A stretch of DNA of 64,000 nt from Paralithodes platypus. Taxonomy: Eukaryota > Arthropoda > Malacostraca > Decapoda > Lithodidae. This document shows positions 31,155 to 43,155 of the stretch, piece after piece. Position numbers and translations under genes: made by a program. The notes under the pieces are model-generated. The model saw only the letters and a program-made list of their open reading frames with translations. It searched no databases and was not told the origin of the DNA. Each line of letters begins with the position of its first letter. Position 1 is the first letter of the stretch. The stretch is from contig CM064512.1 in the NCBI GenBank assembly GCA_032716605.1, forward strand, positions 23,809,810 to 23,873,809, given 5' to 3'.

Positions 31155-34100
31155 TTTGTTCTATGTGAGTGAGGGAGGCAAAAGGCACAACTGCCTGTAG
31201 CGAGTGCCTCCCCCAAAGTTGAAAGAGTACAGGGCCAAAATCAAGGTACGTTCGAGCCAAAATGCCTGGACACACGGAGTTTGAAGCAATTTAAGTCATA
31301 GGAAGAGGGAAAGACTGATTCTGGGAGAGAGTTCCAGAGCTCAGCTATTGAATAGAAGAAAGACTGAGAGTAACGTTTCACTCTTGGGGTGGAGAGTTGC
31401 ACAGAGAAGGGGTGGGATTGTGTTGCAAGACGGGTACCACGTGCCCTACGTAAAGGAGGTGGTATACACTGGGAAAGCTCTGAGGAACACTGATATTATA
31501 GTAGCGATAGAATAGCGAGAGAGATGCAATACTGCGGCGAAGAGAGAGAGATTGCAGAGAGTTGGCGAGTGGACGGGAGTTAATGATACGAAAGGCCTTC
31601 CTTTCAATTTTGTCTAGGAGAGCGGTGTGAGATGAACCTCCCCACACATGTGAACAATCCTCAATACAAGGATGCACTATGCCCCTGTACAGAGCAAGAA
31701 GCTGTGCAGGGGTAAAGAACCCCCTAAGGCGGTTGAGCACATCCAGCTTCTGGAAGGCTGCCTTAGCAAGACTGGTAATATGGTCCTTCCAACTGAGAGC
31801 AGAAGAAAAAGAGACACCAAGAATATTGAGAGAAGATGACAGATTGATTTTTGTATTGTTGAAGAATAAGTGATAGTCCGCAGGGAGTTCCTTACGGGTA
31901 GATAGATGGAGAAATTGGGTTTTGGAAGCATTAAAGGTAACAAGGTTTTCTCTGCCCCAATTGGAGATAGTAGTTAGATCAGAATTTAAGTGTTCTATGG
32001 CTTCAATCGTTTGTCGTTGAGGAATTGCTGGCTCGGGCGTTCTGAAAAACTAATGGCGTAGTGTAAGGTTGTGTCATCTGCGTATGAATGGATGGGAGTT
32101 GAGGTACAGTTGAGAAGGTCATTTATAAAAATTAGAAAGAGTAAAGAGATAGGACAGAGCCCTGAGGAACACCGGAGTTTATAGGGTGAGGAAGTGAGCG
32201 ATGGCCGTCCACAACTGCAACTATGGAACGGCCGGAGAGGAAATTAGAGACAAAGGCACAGATGGAGGGATAGAAACCGAAGGAGGGTAGTTTAGAAATT
32301 AAAGATTTGTGCCAGACTCGATCGAAGGCTTTCGATATGTCTAGTGCAATAGAAAAAAGTCTCACCGAAGTCCCGAAAGGAGGATGACCAAGAGTTAGAA
32401 AGATATGAAAGAAGATCACCAGTAGAGCGACCCTTAAGGAAGCCATACTGGCGATCTGAGAGCAGATTATGAGAAGAGAAATGCTTAAGAAATTTGAAAG
32501 CAAGAATAGTTTCAAAAACTTTAGAAATACAAGAGATGAGAGCAATTGGACGATAGTTGGAGGGTTGAGAGCGGTCACCCTTCTTTGGGACAGGTTAAAT
32601 GAGAGCAAACGTCCAGCATGAAGGGAAGACGTTAGAGGATAGACAGAGACGAAAGAGTTTGCCTAGGCAGGGAGTCAGCACGGAAGCACAGCTTTTGAGT
32701 ACAACAGGAGGAACACCGTCCGGACCGTACGCCTTATAAGTATTAAGCTCAGAGAGGGTAGAAAATACATCTTTAGAAGAGATTAGGATATTAGGCATTA
32801 GTAAGAGAGAGGAGGATGGAGAGGGAAGTATAGCATCAGAATCATCCAAGGTGGAGTTTCTAGCAAAAGTTTGAGCGAAGAGTTTAGCTTTGTCAGAGGA
32901 AGAAGTGATGGTTGTGCCATCAGAGTGGGAAAGGGGAGGGAAAGACGGGGAAGAGAAATTGTTGGAGATGTTTATGGCTAGATGCCAGAAAGCTTGGGAA
33001 GAGCTAGAGTTGGATAGTTCACTGCATTTATTATTAATGAAAGAGTACTTGGCATGTCGAAGAACAGATTTGGCTTGATTCCGGGCTGAAACATAGGAAG
33101 AATGAGAGTCTTGAGTTTTGAGGTGTCGGTACCGTTTGAATGCTTCCTCCTTATTGCGGACAGCAGTAGAACAGGCGTGAGTAAACCAAGATTTTTTTAG
33201 CATTAGTCTGAGAGAAAGAGAATGGAATGTATGCTTCCATGCCCGATAGGATTACCTCGGTAATGCGTTCAGCACTCTCCGAGGATCCCTGGCAACGGAA
33301 GCAGAAATCATTCCATGGGAAATAGAAGAAGTACTGCCGGAGAGCCTCCCAGTCGGCAGCGCCAAAGTGCCACAAGCACCGCCTGCTAGGAGGATCGGGT
33401 GGCCGTACTGGAGAGATAGGACAGTTGACAGAGATAAGGAGAGAAAAGATCGACAGTATAAGAAGAAGGGTTAGAAGTTAGAAACAAGTCAAGAATGTTG
33501 GGCCGATCTCCGAGGCGACCCGGGATACGGGTGGGTTGCTGAACTAACTGCTCTAGGTCATTTAGGATAGAAAAGATGAAGGCTTGTTCACCAGGTGGGT
33601 CAGTAGTGTAAGAGGAGAGCCATTGGCGGTGGTGAACGTTGAAATCTCCTAAGATGAAGATTTCTGAGAAAGGAGAAATGGGTAGAATGTGTTCCACTGT
33701 AGAGTTTAGATAGTCAAAGAATTTGGGAAAGTTGGTAGAGTTAGGGGAAAGATAGACAGCACAGAAATATTTAGTAAGAGAATGACAAGAAAGTTTGAGC
33801 CATGAAGTTGAGAATTCAGAGGAGTCGAAATCGGGAACACGAGAGCAAGTGAGTTTGTTGTGCACATATGCACAACATCCGCCTTTGGCTTTGAAACTAG
33901 GATAGAGAAAGTAGGAGGAAACAGAGAAGGGGCTGCTGGATGTTGCATCAGACACCTGAGTTTCGGTGAGGAAAATAAGATCAGGTTTGTAGGAGGAGAG
34001 ATGGTGTTCAACAGAGTGAAAATTAGGGGAAAGTCTGCGAATGTTGCAGAAATTAATAGAAAGAGTAACTGGCCGAGGTCCAGGTAATTGTGGGGGGTCG

Positions 34101-34165
34101 TCAGGGGAAGGTCGGGCTGGTGAGGGGGCATTTATGCCCCCCCCTCCCCCCTGGGGACTTGGTTA
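31155..34165 (-). mobile_element. LINE family K, minus-strand copy, longest in the window
   Basis: About 3.0 kb, from the 3' end near 31155 (TTTTGCCTCCCTCACTCACA on the minus strand) to the 5' part near 34165. It covers the endonuclease, linker, RT and C-terminal region. It is the reference by which the other K pieces (12150-12598, 12599-29345, 54716-55248) are placed. Frameshifts and stops are frequent. Confidence 0.87.
31378..34090 (-). pseudogene. Family K endonuclease-reverse transcriptase, degraded
   Basis: Endonuclease at about 34090-33390: [23 protein letters not shown] (catalytic Glu), [25 protein letters not shown] and [10 protein letters not shown]. Linker at 33375-32800: WHFGAADWEALRQYFFYFPW, then WFTHACSTAVRNKEEAFKRY. 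RT: AYGPDGVPPVVLKS near 32710, ALDISKAFDRVWHKSL near 32310, [11 protein letters not shown] near 32150, a broken YADD region near 32080-32030 and the C-terminal HLLYVGHVVPVLQHN near 31440. At least four frame changes occur (near 33950, 33390, 33190 and 32600). The protein would nick DNA and reverse transcribe; this copy cannot. Confidence 0.87.
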
Positions 34166-34470
34166 AGCTGCTCATAGACAACCGGAATCCTGCATATTAG
34201 TCACGAATATACAATACATTAAGATACTTAAATTCGCAAAGTCTCAGAAATTTTAGTTATACAATTATACCTGTATATTTGCAGATTGCTGTAGGAAAAT
34301 TAATCGCTTATACACAAAAATTGATTCATCCCTTTTCCAATTTATGTACTGCAAATGTAAAGTTTACTAGTGGCCCCTCCATCATTGACGATATGCCTAT
34401 TAATATAATAGCTCTCTTTCAAGCACCCGCGGTCAGCCTGCTTGAAACACACGCCGCAGGGGAAAGAGTA
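34166..34470. other. Unassigned; contains a block repeated inside the DIRS element
   Basis: No gene. At 34368-34397 the block TAGTGGCCCCTCCATCATTG and the following ACGATATGCC are the inverse of 47762-47792. That would fit an outer extension of the DIRS left terminus matched by an internal complementary region, but the boundary is not proven. Confidence 0.45.
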
Positions 34471-34559
34471 CTAACTTCATAAGTGCAACGCTAATTCTCT
34501 TATGGAATCGTCTTTATGATTGGGTACTCACTACGAAAAAACTTCATCTATCTATCTAT

Positions 34560-36272
34560 CTATCTATTGCCTGACGCCGTGATCCCCGAAGGGGTGGCCA
34601 CGAACGAACCGCCCCATGCACCTCTGTCCCCAGTCAGTCGACGCCCCTCCTCCCAACCAGCACCGCCTTCGTTCATGTACTTCCTCACTCCATCCTTCCA
34701 CCTCTCATTCGGTCTACCTCTCCCTCTCTGTCCCTCCACCTCGCTCTCGTAAACCCTCTTAGTCATTCTCTCGCTTTCCGTACGTTCCATATGGCCGAAC
34801 CATCTCAAGTTGTTCCTTTTCACACTTTCCAGCACATCTTCCTCCACACCACACCTCCTTCTTACTTCCTCATTAGTCTGTCTATCCCTCCATGTAACTC
34901 CGCACGCACTCCTTAAGTAATTCATTTCCACTGCTCTCACTCTTGGTCTGAGTCTCTCAACCAACGTCCATGCTTCGCTTCCGTAAGTCAGTGTCGGGAT
35001 TACCATACTGTCATGCAAGGACTTCTTCACTTCCATACTGGCCACCCTATTTCTTGTTACTGCTTTTAGCGTTCCTACAACCCTCTTCCCCTGTTGTACC
35101 CTCTCCCGCACTTCTTCATTCATAGTCCCATCTTTACTCAACACACTGCCCAGATACTTAAAAGAGTTGACGATCTCCATAGCCTGACCGTTCAGCTTTA
35201 CCTCACACTCTGTGACTTCACCTCTTTCGAAGACAATAACCTTGCTCTTCCCCGCATTTACCTTCAAATTCCGTTTTTCGCACACTGTTCCAAACTCATT
35301 TACCAGACCCTGCAACTCCCATTCATTATCACTCATCAGAACTGTATCATCCGCAAACAGCAGTATAGGTAGCTTCCACTCAATTCCCTCCCTTTTCAGT
35401 GATACACCAACATCCACTGCTCTTGATAGTATTTCTTTCATGACTCCATCCATATATACAGTAAACAACCACGGGGACATCACACACCCCTGTTTCAAAC
35501 CAACATTCAGGTCAAAGAACTCGCTCTGCTCACTCTCCACACGTACTGCCGCCTTTGCACCCTCATACATGCTGTTCACTGCTTTCAGCAACTTGCCCTC
35601 TACTCCGTATATTCTAAGTACTTTCCACAAACCTTCTCTATCCACTCTGTCATAGGCCTTCTCCAAGTCCATAAAGGTAACATACACCTTTTGTTTCTTC
35701 TCCAGATACTTCTCCACAACACAATTCAGGGTAAAAATCTGATCTACACATCCTCTTCCCTTCCTAAAACCTCCCTGCTCGTCGCCTATCCATTTCTCCT
35801 TTCTCACTCTCACTCTCTGAATCACTACCTTACTGTATACCTTCCGTACTACGCTTAGAAGACATATTCCTCGGTGGTTGCCACACACTCCTCTTTCCCC
35901 TTTACCCTTATATAGGGGGACTATTATGCCAGTCTTCCAGTCATCGGGTGCACTCCCCTTCTCCCATGCTAGTTTGCACATTTTCAATACCCATTCTATC
36001 ACTATCTCACCACCATACTTCAACATTTCCCCACACACTCCATCTGTTCTTGGTGCTTTCCCCAACTTCAGTCTTTTCATGGCTTCCCACACTTCTGACC
36101 TCCTGATCCCCACCTCCTCCTCCACTACTTTTCTTCTTCTCCCTCCCATACCATATCCAGCTATGTTTGCTGGCTCTTCATTCCTTACATTTAGCAACTC
36201 ACTGAAGTACTCCCTCCATCTTTCGACTCTCTCTTGCTTCTCGGCTAGCATTCTCCCATTCTTATCTTTCAC
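34560..36272 (-). CDS. Family L reverse transcriptase (RTE clade), open for 570 codons
   Basis: RT blocks: RLKLGKAPRTDGVCGEMLKY near residue 70, IVPLYKGKGERG near 113, FRKGRGCVDQIF near 170, TFMDLEKAYDRVD near 200 (first Asp), VGLKQGCVMSPWLF near 255, LPILLFADDTVLMSD near 300 (catalytic FADD). Then comes the RTE C-terminal region: FKYLGSVLSKDG near 365, TYGSEAWTL near 425, LRWFGHMERTESERMTKRVY near 485, and a final RGRGRPNERWKDGVR. The stop codon TAG falls inside the TAGA tail, so there is almost no 3' UTR. The frame is intact but joins its upstream part (36269-36748) only through a frameshift, and the endonuclease is missing. Confidence 0.88.
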   Translation of the reverse strand: MKDKNGRMLAEKQERVERWREYFSELLNVRNEEPANIAGYGMGGRRRKVVEEEVGIRRSEVWEAMKRLKLGKAPRTDGVCGEMLKYGGEIVIEWVLKMCKLAWEKGSAPDDWKTGIIVPLYKGKGERGVCGNHRGICLLSVVRKVYSKVVIQRVRVRKEKWIGDEQGGFRKGRGCVDQIFTLNCVVEKYLEKKQKVYVTFMDLEKAYDRVDREGLWKVLRIYGVEGKLLKAVNSMYEGAKAAVRVESEQSEFFDLNVGLKQGCVMSPWLFTVYMDGVMKEILSRAVDVGVSLKREGIEWKLPILLFADDTVLMSDNEWELQGLVNEFGTVCEKRNLKVNAGKSKVIVFERGEVTECEVKLNGQAMEIVNSFKYLGSVLSKDGTMNEEVRERVQQGKRVVGTLKAVTRNRVASMEVKKSLHDSMVIPTLTYGSEAWTLVERLRPRVRAVEMNYLRSACGVTWRDRQTNEEVRRRCGVEEDVLESVKRNNLRWFGHMERTESERMTKRVYESEVEGQRGRGRPNERWKDGVRKYMNEGGAGWEEGRRLTGDRGAWGGSFVATPSGITASGNR

Positions 36273-36748
36273 ACCCTTACTGTTTCCCTTGCTACCTTCC
36301 CTAACTTTCTTGACTTTTCTTTCCAGAACAGTTTCTTACTCTCCCTCCATTTTACACTCAGATTCCTTCCAAATTCCTCATATACTCTTCTCTTACTTTC
36401 CTTCACTACTCTCTTTACCACCCTCTTACTCTCCACGTACCTCGCTCGTTTCTGTCTCTCGGAATCTTCATTCCCTCTACTACCCAACCACTCTCTATAT
36501 GTTTTCTTCTTTTCTTCCACAGCTATTCTTACCTCTTCTGTCCACCATGCTGTACCTTTCACTCCCCTCCCTCTTCTCCTCACTCCAAACACCTCCTCAC
36601 ATGCTGCACAGATCTCATCCTTAAACACCTTGCTCATCTCCTCCACTTCCTCCATAACTTCCAGGTCGAACCCACCTAGTCGTCTTTCCACTGCTCTCCT
36701 GTACTCCTCCCTGACTTCCTCCTCCTGCAACCTCTCCACCCTCCTCAC
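36269..36748 (-). pseudogene. Family L, region between endonuclease and RT
   Basis: 159 codons: RRVERLQEEEVREEYRRAVE, KDEICAACEEVFGVRRRGRG, TAWWTEEVRIAVEEKKKTY and LSVKWRESKKLFWKE. This is the linker between endonuclease and RT in RTE elements and is matched by 59900-60050. It runs to the 5' truncation point of the insertion. A one-base shift near 36270 separates it from the RT frame. Confidence 0.82.
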
Positions 36749-36885
36749 AGTTTTATTTCATAAAAAATAGAAAAGAAAAGTTAACTTAATAATTGATATA
36801 TTAAGGCTTTCCAACTCGTGGATGTCTTTTTTGGATTCTACCCCGAGACGCTGAACCCAGCGACGCCATTCCTTCTTCCTTCCCC

Positions 36886-38046
36886 TGCAGTCATACTGAA
36901 CAGAGGTGCCTCGTCAGTGCTCCGCTTTATTCTTCATTCGTTCAACTCTAGTGAGTCTTTTGCTCATTTGTATATATCTAAGTTGTTATAGAATAGGTTT
37001 AGATTAGCTAGGACTGACACTTCCCCCAGGGAAGTGTTAAAATAGGGTACTTAAGTGTAGGCGCCATGTCGGCCCGCTTTGGGCCCGCGCGTCATGTGTG
37101 TTTGTTTTTGTTTCTGCGCCTTAGTTTTGCTATTTACTAGTTATTTAGTAGGCTATTACATCCACGGAAAGATGCTTCAGGCCATCTCTATGAGGTAGTT
37201 GCATTCTATTTTTTTTAGCAGACGCTCTGGTTCAAGAGTTGTCACACGTTGTATGGAACTTTCCAGAGTCCGTGCTTGCTCCTTTTTCCCCTCGGGCGTG
37301 GGGTTTTCTTTGTTCGCTGCTGCTGTGTCTTCGGAGGTAAGGGTAACATATTCAGTGTGATTATTACCACGAGCTTCGTGGCCAGCCTCAGTAGGGGTAT
37401 TCTTAGTAGGCTAGGGGTATTCTTTATTGCTTAATTAATACAGTGTGTTAGCCGTAAGATATGACTCTCGCTTTCTTGTGGTGATATTATACATGCTAGC
37501 AGGGTGTCAGGAGACGTTCTGACGTATTTGGTGAATTTTTTGGGGTGGCTGACTTTCTCAGATAAGTCGGTACCTTCAAAGTTTGTTTTTTCTTCCTGCG
37601 ATCTTTCTGTGTGTTGATGCTGGATACTCGCCTTGCAGGCGTGAAAGGAAACATCCAAATAACCCGGCGTGGTGTGCTGTACCACTAGACTTCCGGCGGA
37701 AATGCAAATTCCTAAGGGAAGTAATCTCGGCCCGGCCGAGTGAACTCGCCCAAACCGATAGCCTCACGCGGCATGATTTGACTTATAACGCCTGGGGGAA
37801 AAGTCCAGTGAGGTAATTAACTATCCCACAGGTCCTAATAGACGATCCGTTAGTTAATTAAAGGGTTAATTTGGGCCGGTGACACTTTGTCACAGGTAAG
37901 CAGTTCTAGAAAACGAAAAAGTCATCAAGGCTTTTTCAAAACCAAGTACAGCAGAAGATTCGATTAGCGGTTGGTCTATAGCTAATTTTCCGGCGTATTT
38001 GGGGTTGTTTATGATGTGTGAACCTCTCGGTTTATCCTTATGAGCA
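36886..38046 (+). other. DIRS 5' leader region
   Basis: Between the left terminal repeat and the first Gag-like frame. No convincing coding region; short frames such as 37249-37434 show no motif. A GT-rich segment and ordinary AT-rich DNA are seen. Confidence 0.5.
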
Positions 38047-40943
38047 TTGATTCCTGGAAATTTTCTATTTCCAGATCACAGCACATCAGTAAGCGGCACA
38101 GGTCTACAGGGGAAGGGGCCGATCCCGACGGTGGGGGGGGGGGAGGGGAGGGGGGTCGTAATTAGCTCCATCATGCCTCTTGTTACTCTTTGTGCTACAC
38201 CCACTTGCTCTCTAATTCAGGTCTTTGCACATAAACTCTGTGTGAACTGCGTTAAGTGCCTAGATAGGTCAAGGGGCCTCTGGGTTACTAAGAGGTGTCC
38301 CATTTGCTCTGACATACATTCTGAGTTGTTTAGTAAGAGAGACCAATCGTGCCTAATGGCACTGAAAGAAATTAAGAACATTTTGAATGCCTATTCAAAA
38401 GACATTGCCCATAAGGCATTACATTGTGATGATGAGGCTCTCTGGGAGCATCTAGTTATAAAATCACCGGTTCTTAAATCACTTGCTAAGTCAACTCCAA
38501 ATCTAAAGGTAAGCTCAAAATTCTATCGAAATAGTTATTGAGTAGCAGTGATAGTGACTCGAGCAAGGCAACACCCCCCCCCCCCCCCCCCGGCTGCCAC
38601 TAGAGGGCGATTTCGCCTTCACTACGGGACCAGTCCAGGTCCAGGTCAAGGTCGCCCCTCAAGCGGTCCAAGCAGTCTTCAGCAGAGATTTCTAGGTCTC
38701 ACAAGAGACATAAGGATGACGCGGCAGCGTCAAGCCACAGGAAATCTGATTAGGGTCATAAAAGTTCCCGCACAGAGGAGACGCAGTCGCGGAACCGGCT
38801 AACGCCGGAGTCGCGGCCACCGCCCTCCGCCTCTATCTCCATGCCTAACATCCAATCTGGCAGCTCAGAGGTAGGGATGGAGGGGGTTGAGTCGACTCCC
38901 AGGGATGGATCTGAGGAGTCTTTTGGGGTACAAAGAGATGTTCATTTTTCCATTCCAAAATTAAACTTTAACTTACCATTAAGTAGACTTCCCGTAGTTT
39001 TTCAGAGAGTGTTAGCTGAACAATACCGTGGTTACACGGCTTGTGAACACCAGGACTATGAAGGTTCTCAAGTAAGTCAATTGATACCAGATTCCCAGAA
39101 TCCTATTGAGCAAAGGCGTAGCGTGTAGAGGCACTCTGAACCCTTAAGTGTAGAGACCAATGGTCAGTCTCAGGGAGATACTAGGGAAAGTGCTAATGTA
39201 GATACCATCCCATCATCAGTACCTGATTTAGTGTGGCCAGATAATGTCCGGTTGTCTGAGCTCCGGCGACAACCGTAAGTAATGGAAATACATGAAGAGC
39301 CGGAGGATGTAGAACTGTCCTCAGCTCAACCAGGACACATTGAGGAAGGGTCAGAAGTGGAATCTGAATCATCCAAAGGGTCACACAGTAAGTGTATAAC
39401 AACCGATGATCTTGATTACATATTACATAGGGTAATGAGACATTACAATGTTCCTAAGCAACCTCAGGAGACTCCCACAGCTACGCCGGTAGCTCCCTCG
39501 ATTGGTTCAGTTGCGCGGCCACTAGAACCTACCAGAGTTGTTGTGCCACCTAATATGTCAATTCCCCCTATTAACGTAACTCAGGCGACTACCTCGGTGA
39601 GTGGCACTGCATTGCCCGCCTCCTTAACGACTACCAATATCCGTGTCATCACAGACATTACTCACCCTCCTCTAGATAAACTTCCCCATAGGAGAGGCCC
39701 TATGCCTCTCTTGTATGGACCCGACTGCTCTTGGGTTAAAGTTATGGCAAAAAACCCTGGTATAGCACAAACGACCATATTGGGGAGGTCCCAGTTCCTA
39801 GTGAGTGGGTAATTGAGATGAGTAAGAACAAGAAGTTAAGAGCCAAAGACAAACAGGGTCAACTCGTAGATGTGACAATCAAAGCTATCCCTAATGTTTA
39901 TTTTTATGAGTTTTTCGTATATTCACCTACCCCGGCGTTACCTCCTTCCTCATCTGCACGACTCTTTGCGGATTGGACAAAGACTGATGGCGTAAACAAT
40001 ATAAAATCTCTCGATATGCTAACACCGGAGTTGGATACAACTCCAGTGCTAGATCAGTCAAACAATCCAGTCTTGCAGGTGGGGCAGGTAGGTCTAGATC
40101 CGTGGGGGGACTGGGAGATTGAGGCGCAACAGTTCGCAAAAACAATAACGTCAAAATCCTCCCATCAAATTCCTTAAGATAACCATCTTTGGTTTTCATT
40201 ACCAATAAATCACGCCGGAGGGGTTCCGCCTGCACTTTTTGAATTCCTTTCTGTCCCTAAGTTGTCACTATGGGACTTGCAAGAGCCCTTTTCTACCGCC
40301 CCCCCCCCCCCCCCCCCCCCTTTAGCACACCAGGCTTTAAATATAGGAATAAAGCTTACAGATTCTTTTCACAATTTTTTATAAGTCACCACATAGCCCA
40401 GTCCCTCACCAGGACTATAGCCGCTATTTCTGATCAGGATGTTAGGAAGGCCACAGATTTATCCTAGCGGCTTCTGTTACAAAAAATAAATTCAGTCTTT
40501 GGGGGACATACAGATAGCCTTGTTGGAGGCTGTTCGTGCACGTCCAGATCTGAGAGTGTATAATTATTGTGAAAAAGTTACCGGACGACATTAGATGCTG
40601 GGTAACCCTGCCACCAGTGTTAACTTCATCTTTGCTTAACCCTGAGACTTGGAAATCAGTGTACAATATGGTTGACAGCTTACAGCCAAGTACTTCCCAG
40701 GTTAGGAAGGAACACTTTAAGAAACCGTATTCCAAGCCTAAGAGCAGTGGTAAGTCCCAAACTAGTGGTTTCAAGTCCTTTCAGGGCCCCATGTCTCCTC
40801 CGGCGCAGGGAAGTACTTTGCTCAAGCCTAAACAGGGAAAACAATCAGGAAAGTGGTATAAGAATAAGTCACAACACAAATTAGGTCAGGGATCAACACC
40901 TGCCAAAACCAGTCAGCCGTCTAACCCTACCCCTCCACCATAA
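38047..40943 (+). pseudogene. DIRS Gag-like region, fragmented
   Basis: Several plus frames in sequence: 38047-38541 (CVNCVKCLDRSRGLW and RCPICSD, a cysteine cluster), 38548-38802 (Arg/Gln-rich), 38841-39128, 39282-39812 (RRGPMPLLYGPDCSW near its end), 39818-40177 (VYFYEFFVYSP, LFADWTKTDGVNNIKSLD) and 40569-40943 (a basic, Pro/Gln/Lys-rich tail). The order resembles the first ORF of DIRS elements, a structural protein. Homopolymer runs (G near 38131-38158, C near 38574-38591 and 40301-40320) and stops separate the pieces. The assignment rests on position before a DIRS RT more than on motifs. Confidence 0.6.
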
Positions 40944-41103
40944 AAAAACTAGTCACACTTCAAACTCTCTCTCCCGGGGCCTATCGCTGGCGAGTTGGAT
41001 CCAAGGGTAGTTCCTCCGGACAGACCCAGTCAAGTAACTTGATCATTTCGGGCGTGTCACCGGGCCTGGTCCCGGCGAACTTGGGCAAGGGCATCACCTG
41101 GCG

Positions 41104-42500
41104 GTGGCTCCGGCGACCTCGTTTAGGTCAAACTCTAGAAGTCAACCATGTTTCTTTAGAGGTGGAGTCACTAGTCTAGGAAATGATCACCAAGCATATC
41201 ATTGTCCCGGTCAATCCAACTTGCCCTGTTTTCACGTCCAGACTTTTTCTCGTACCAGAGAGGGACAGCATTCAGATGAGACCAGTCGTAGACCTATCTT
41301 GTCTGAATCGACACATTCACAACGCATCGTTCAGGATGCTCACTGTGAATCACATCAGGCTAACACTTCTGCCCAAAGGGTGGATGTGCTCGCTAGACCT
41401 GACAGACGCTTATTGGCATGTCCCGGTAAACAAAAGGTTCCAAAAAAAGAAATAATAATAATTCCTCGCCTTGAGGATCAGGCAAGAGACATGTCTTTCA
41501 GAGAATGCCATTCGGGTTGAACCTTGCACCGAGAATATTCACGAAATTAGTCTGGTAGGCCCTCATGCTAATGTTAGATCAGGGGATCAAGGTGTTGTGG
41601 TACCTAGACGACTGGCTGGTAGTGGTGGAGTCAGAGAGTCTATGCAATATCCATGTCAATCACATTATAAACCATGTACAATCCCTAGGGTTCAAGGTCA
41701 ACTTGCAAAGTCACATCAGATATTCTGGTTCCCACATGGGTAATTCATTGGATAGGGCTGGTCTGGAACACAGCCAATCTTACTCTCAGTCAGAGTGTGG
41801 ACAACCGCAACAGATTTTTAACACCTTATTAGCGGGCTAGCGGTTTATTTATATGTACCGCCCAGCGGGGTGTTTTTAGCCAAAATAGGGCTGATTACGT
41901 GATCATTTTCATGCCTAAATAAGACACAGAGCGTAAAACAAGTATCTATCCCTGAAAGGGCATAAACAGAGCTTTCCAATGACACCATAATGATCCTTTT
42001 ATGACGGCTAGTTTTCTTGCAACAACCGCGCAACGCGAGTGCAAAAAGCATGAAATTCGGTACTTTCCCCATACAATTCACTATGTAGCGAGTGAGAGAG
42101 GGAGGGAGGAGGTGGGACTCGTGTCAGTAGGTTCGCCGCGGTGGTCTGGAGCAGTCATACGCTCGCTACTCTCCTGCCACCACTTGTCTCTCTCTCTCAG
42201 CAACATTACATGCTGAAATTGCCACACGACCTATGTCGCGCGCCGCCAGATAGTCCAGATTTATTATACTCGACTTATGTTGCGCGCCGACACATAGGGG
42301 TTAAAGAGATTGTTTCTGTTTCTCCACAGTCTGAACACCACGAGAAGGACATTGGAATCCCTGGTCGGCTCTCTCAAGTGGATTCAACTAACTGTAAAGT
42401 TGGGCCGATTGAAAGTAAAGAGATTAATCTTGGAAGGAAACAAATATTTCCCGCTATTGCCGACAGAAAAGTTGTGGAAAATTCCTCCATTAATTCACAA
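41104..42500 (+). pseudogene. DIRS reverse transcriptase, split by a MITE
   Basis: Two overlapping frames: 41183-41455 reads VNPTCPVFTSRLFLVPE, MRPVVDLSCLNRHI and CSLDLTDAYWHVPV (first catalytic Asp); 41565-41840 reads VLWYLDDWLVVVES (catalytic YLDD) and SLGFKVNLQSHIRYSGSHMG. After the TTAA-flanked MITE the thumb/connection follows at 42310-42500 with TRRTLESLVGSLKWI and LGRLKVKRLI. YLDDW and DLTDAYWHVP wording is characteristic of DIRS RTs. Frameshifts near 41455 and 41740 break it. Confidence 0.87.
41818..42304 (+). mobile_element. piggyBac-like MITE, copy 3, inside DIRS RT
   Basis: Bounded by TTAA at 41818-41821 and 42301-42304. The left end reads TTAACACCTTATTAGCGGGC and the right end, reverse-complemented, TTAACCCCTATGTGTCGGCG; these ends are more diverged than in copies 2 and 4, but the interior is the same repeat. 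Removing it rejoins the RT reading on both sides. Confidence 0.9.
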
Positions 42501-43090
42501 CTTAATAATAATAATAATAATAATAAACGGTTTATTAAAGAATGGCAGCCTCATGAGCTGAAAATACACATTTTACAATTTAGTGGATGAACATGAGATG
42601 TACAGATATGAAGATGGTAAGCTCAGTTTACAAAAAAATAAATAAATACAATAATGATGCAGGTGCAAAATACAAATTATCATAAATTAACCATGAGAGT
42701 AAGTGATATACAGTACATATACACATTTATTTTACTTACTCATATACAGAACATACATATATACACGTACGTACACACATACATACGCATACATATACAC
42801 ACATATATAAGAACATAAGAACATGTAGTAAGTGTGCACATGCCCGTATACACAAACGCTCACGTATGCACACAAACATACATACATACAAAAACTTTTT
42901 TGGTAGGGTCAGGTGAGGAGTTGAAAAGGGTAAAGAGGGAGCGGCCTACAAGTCCGTACAGGTAGGGTCAGGTAAAGCCTACTACAATGGGAGGTTAATC
43001 CTTGGTATTCTCATAACAAGGTTATAAAAAACAGTAGAGACAGCTTGGGGGAATTGTAGTATATAGGACATTCTTTAGTGTAGGTGTGTT

Positions 43091-43155
<65 letters not shown>

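Larger units (their letters stand above)
34548..36756 (-). mobile_element. RTE-type LINE (family L), 5'-truncated
   Basis: A 2.2 kb minus-strand insertion within the DIRS left terminal repeat. TTCAT flanks it (34543-34547 and 36757-36761), and its 3' tail is a TAGA microsatellite (34548-34567). The uninterrupted DIRS sequence is given by the right terminal repeat. A plus-strand relative with the endonuclease lies at 59000-60050. Confidence 0.9.
34471..36885 (+). repeat. Left inverted terminal repeat of the DIRS element (split by element L)
   Basis: The outer part 34471-34547 (ATAAGTGCAACGCTAATTCT, then GGGTACTCACTACGAAAAAA) and the inner part 36757-36885 (TTAAGGCTTTCCAACTCGTG, CGACGCCATTCCTTCTTCC) are together the inverse of 47932-48119. 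The repeat unit is about 200 bp without the insertion. Confidence 0.88.

Noticed and set aside
34560..36272. A host gene, because the frame is open for 570 codons
   Set aside because: RT motifs, a microsatellite tail and a target duplication show it is an RTE element.
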